Position numbers and translations under genes: made by a program. Below are positions 32,376 through 34,130 of a stretch of DNA of 34,130 bases, piece after piece. This stretch comes from Actinomycetales bacterium (GTDB lineage: Bacteria > Actinomycetota > Actinomycetes > S36-B12), in assembly GCA_016125355.1 (NCBI GenBank), contig WGLX01000041.1, positions 1 through 34,130 on the forward strand, read 5' to 3'. The notes below the pieces were generated by a model. It saw nothing but the letters and a program-made list of their open reading frames with translations. It made no database searches and was not told the origin of the DNA. How positions within the stretch are numbered: the first letter of the stretch is position 1; the number at the start of each line of letters is the position of its first letter.

Positions 32376-33106
32376 TGCTTCTCCTCCTCGGCGCGATCGT
32401 CGCCGGGGTCCTGACGACGCTCGCTCCGTGCGTGCTGCCGATGCTGCCCGTCATCGTGGGCGGATCGCTGGGACCCTCGACGGCGCAGGCCCGGCGACGC
32501 GCTTACGTCATCACGGTCTCGCTTGGCCTGTCGATCATCGTCTTCACGCTGATCCTCAAGGCGAGCACGGCCCTCATTGGGATCCCGAGCTCGGTGTGGC
32601 AGTGGATCAGCGGTGGCATCCTGATCCTGCTCGGGCTGGTCTCCTTGTTCCCCGCGCTCTGGGACCGAATCTCCGCTGCCCTCCGCCTGCAGGAGCGGTC
32701 GACCTCCCGGCTCGCGTCGGCGCGGCAGCAGCAGGGGACGACCGGCGCCGTCCTGACGGGCGCCGCGCTGGGGCCGGTGTTCTCGTCGTGCTCCCCGATG
32801 TACGGCTACGTGATCGTCACGGTGCTGCCGGCGTCCTTCGCGCAGGGGATGGTGCTGCTGCTGGGGTACGTCGTCGGGCTGTGCGTCACGCTGCTGGCCA
32901 TCGCCCTCCTCGGGCAGCGGTTCATCGGCAACGCCCGGTGGGCGGCCGACCCGCACTCGTGGTTCCGCCGGGGACTCGGCCTGGTGTTCATCCTCGTCGG
33001 TGTGGCGATCGCGTTCGGATTCGACAAGGACATCCAGACCTGGGTGATCGAGAACTCGCCGATCGCCCCGTGGCAGCTGGACTCGGGGTTCATTCCCGGA
33101 CAGTAG
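32375..33106 (+). CDS. CcdA/DsbD-like transmembrane thiol-redox protein
   Basis: A 243-residue protein with six predicted helices that passes reducing power from cytoplasmic thioredoxin across the membrane. It has the paired cysteines of the family: LAPCVLPMLP at the end of helix 1 and SSCSPMYGY near residue 138. LGPVFSSC and Pro-rich turns are typical. Its start (TGATG) overlaps the lipoprotein stop by one base, so the two form a redox relay. No cytochrome c biogenesis genes are nearby, so general extracytoplasmic thiol reduction is as likely as cytochrome maturation. Confidence 0.88.
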   Translation: MLLLLGAIVAGVLTTLAPCVLPMLPVIVGGSLGPSTAQARRRAYVITVSLGLSIIVFTLILKASTALIGIPSSVWQWISGGILILLGLVSLFPALWDRISAALRLQERSTSRLASARQQQGTTGAVLTGAALGPVFSSCSPMYGYVIVTVLPASFAQGMVLLLGYVVGLCVTLLAIALLGQRFIGNARWAADPHSWFRRGLGLVFILVGVAIAFGFDKDIQTWVIENSPIAPWQLDSGFIPGQ

Positions 33107-33152
33107 GGGCGGTGGGCGGCAAGGGCCGGGCCGCACGGGCGCCGATGTGGCG

Positions 33153-33164
33153 CACAATGGCGAC
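33153..33164 (+). promoter_or_regulatory. Possible leaderless promoter (-10) of the hydrolase gene
   Basis: CACAAT at 33153-33158 is followed by 6 nt and ATG 33165. It matches the -10 box proposed for the 6C RNA but lacks the first T of TAnnnT. Confidence 0.42.
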
Positions 33165-33962
33165 ATGAGCCTGCGTCGCCCGCTGCGGACCGTCCTCGCG
33201 CCGCTCCTCGCGCTGGTCGTCGGGCTGCTGCTTCTCGGCGTGCGTCCCGCTGCGGCGGATGCGCTCATCGTCTCGGCTGACGGCCAGCGCCAGTGGATCT
33301 CCTGCGCAGGGGAGGGCGGGCCGACGGCTGTCCTCATCAACGGTCTCGGCAGCTCGCACACCATCTGGTCGCCAGTCCTCAAGCGGCTGGAGTCCCGAAC
33401 GCGGGTATGCGTGACGGACCGGCCGGGGCTGGGGAGCAGCCCGCCGCGGGTCGGCTCGCGCCGGACGGACGCGGGGGAGCATGCCCGGGAGCTGTCCGCC
33501 GCGCTCGTGGCGGCGGGCGAGAAGGGACCGTACCTGCTGATCGCGCATTCGTACGGCGGCCTCATCGGTCGGGCCTTCGCGGCGCAGCGGCCGGGGGAGG
33601 TCGCCGGTCTGATGCTCGTCGATGCGGTGTACCCGGGGATCCAGCGGACCTTCCTGCCGAGCTACCGGGGTGACTGGCACGAGGGCGGCACCGTCATCGA
33701 CATGGATGCCAGCGAGCGGGCGACGCGGGGCGGACCGGACCTGGGGTCGACCCCGCTCGTGGTGCTGACAGCCGGCAAGCCCGGCAACGGCTCCTCGTGG
33801 GCGGACCGGAAGTGGAACCGCGAGCAGCGGAAGGCGGCGTCGCTGTCCGACGTCAGCGTGCACTGGTTCGCCCGCAAGTCCGGGCACGTGATCCAGCACG
33901 ACCAGCCCGGCCGCGTGGTGGCCGCCTTGGACTGGCTTCTCGCCCACCAGCCGACGAGTTGA
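33165..33962 (+). CDS. Exported alpha/beta hydrolase
   Basis: A 265-residue hydrolase with an N-terminal signal peptide (APLLALVVGLLLLGVRPAAA). The fold has an oxyanion-loop motif LINGLGSSHTIW near residue 57, nucleophile Ser129 in AHSYGG, a likely acid Asp and His241 in SGHVIQHDQP. It is probably secreted or released from the membrane and cleaves an ester or amide; the substrate is unknown. The last three codons (Thr, Ser, stop) lie inside palindromic repeat copy 3, so the repeat has set the C-terminus. ATG 33165 is preferred over an in-frame start at 33147. Confidence 0.85.
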   Translation: MSLRRPLRTVLAPLLALVVGLLLLGVRPAAADALIVSADGQRQWISCAGEGGPTAVLINGLGSSHTIWSPVLKRLESRTRVCVTDRPGLGSSPPRVGSRRTDAGEHARELSAALVAAGEKGPYLLIAHSYGGLIGRAFAAQRPGEVAGLMLVDAVYPGIQRTFLPSYRGDWHEGGTVIDMDASERATRGGPDLGSTPLVVLTAGKPGNGSSWADRKWNREQRKAASLSDVSVHWFARKSGHVIQHDQPGRVVAALDWLLAHQPTS

Positions 33963-33998
33963 ACCGCTTCCCGGCTCAAATCTGCAGAGTTGAGCCGG
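33953..33998 (+). repeat. Palindromic repeat, copy 3 (truncated)
   Basis: It matches copy 1 in 45 of 46 positions and then stops abruptly at the right end of the palindrome (33971-33998), where copies 1 and 2 carry on for 29 more bases. One change (G at 33989) breaks the symmetry. The IS110-type stop codon lies 16 bases further on. It contains the hydrolase stop codon. Confidence 0.85.
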
Positions 33999-34130
33999 GA
34001 TTCTTCTATTTCCGTCAAGTGGCCAGGGCTGGCTCGCGCATGAGGGTTCGGTGAAGCTTCTTGGTGAGGTGTCGCTTGGCGCAGCGCATGGCCTCGCGCT
34101 TGGTCTTGCCCTCGGCGATGCGGCGGGCGA
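33999..34130 (-). mobile_element. End of an IS110-type element (runs off the right edge)
   Basis: The minus strand encodes the C-terminus of an IS110-family recombinase, and the palindromic repeat is interrupted just outside it. The boundary at about 33999 is inferred from where copy 3 stops matching its relatives. The rest of the element lies beyond the window. Confidence 0.5.
34015..34130 (-). CDS. IS110-type recombinase, C-terminal fragment (cut by window edge)
   Basis: The minus strand is open from the window edge to a TGA at 34017-34015. The 37 visible residues include ARRIAEGKTKREAMRCAKRH, a Lys/Arg-rich end that closely follows the C-termini of IS110-family transposases (Transposase_20 domain). 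The DEDD catalytic part is outside the window, so intactness is unknown. Some IS110 elements use a bridge RNA made from the element's own non-coding end to choose a target. The call rests on a short but characteristic segment. Confidence 0.65.
   Translation of the reverse strand, partial: ARRIAEGKTKREAMRCAKRHLTKKLHRTLMREPALAT

Overview
The window is high-GC, gene-dense DNA with many GTG starts, 4-base start/stop overlaps and several start codons lying exactly 6 nt after a TAnnnT box (leaderless-type promoters). Together with an actinobacterial-style fused OleBC, a candidate 6C RNA, an ROK-regulated xylose operon and an L,D-transpeptidase, this points to a free-living actinobacterium (Actinomycetota). 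The genus cannot be read from the sequence. Both window edges cut through insertion sequences: the first codons of an IS481-type transposase at the left, and the last codons of an IS110-type recombinase at the right.

Layout. 1-137: end of an IS481-like element. 221-2965: multi-PAS diguanylate cyclase. 2962-6818: a run of little-known genes (a conserved hypothetical divergent from a small ribbon-helix-helix-like protein with a palindromic operator candidate between them, a basic-tailed protein, a seven-helix membrane protein, a lipoprotein) and an MDR-family oxidoreductase. 7007-11573: oleA-oleBC-oleD, a translationally coupled operon for head-to-head condensation of fatty acyl chains to long-chain olefins. 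11623-13503 (minus strand): a GT87-like membrane glycosyltransferase broken by a one-base frameshift in a G run, and a DUF1275 membrane protein. 13586-16937: VOC protein, beta-propeller plus MoaD-like pair, potassium-channel-like protein, acidic small protein and FucU-like mutarotase. 17021-17857: PfkB sugar kinase enclosed by two inverted copies of a 75-bp palindromic repeat. 17944-19508 (minus strand): NuoF-like flavoprotein with a partner ferredoxin.

19589-27870 is a complete D-xylose module: xylulokinase, xylose isomerase, periplasmic-type binding lipoprotein, single-domain ATPase, permease, ROK repressor and an aldose 1-epimerase. It imports, interconverts and phosphorylates xylose for entry into the pentose phosphate pathway. 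Operator-like inverted repeats overlap the candidate xylA promoter, and a 15-bp stem hairpin separates the binding-protein gene from the ATPase gene.

27871-31633 (minus strand): Gfo/Idh/MocA dehydrogenase, L,D-transpeptidase and an OmpR/EnvZ-type two-component system. Between the dehydrogenase and the transpeptidase, on the plus strand, lies a candidate 6C small RNA with its own promoter. 31746-33962: thioredoxin-like lipoprotein with a 15-bp tandem-repeat linker, a CcdA/DsbD-like membrane protein and an exported alpha/beta hydrolase. A third, truncated copy of the palindromic repeat abuts the IS110 end.

The most noteworthy signals are the palindromic repeat family (three copies, each starting at or containing a gene's stop codon, one inverted pair around a kinase, one next to an IS110 end), the 6C RNA, the frameshifted glycosyltransferase, the NuoF-like protein lacking one expected cluster cysteine, and the uniform leaderless promoter architecture. 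No CRISPR array, rRNA or tRNA was seen, and no intergenic stretch exceeds about 300 bases.
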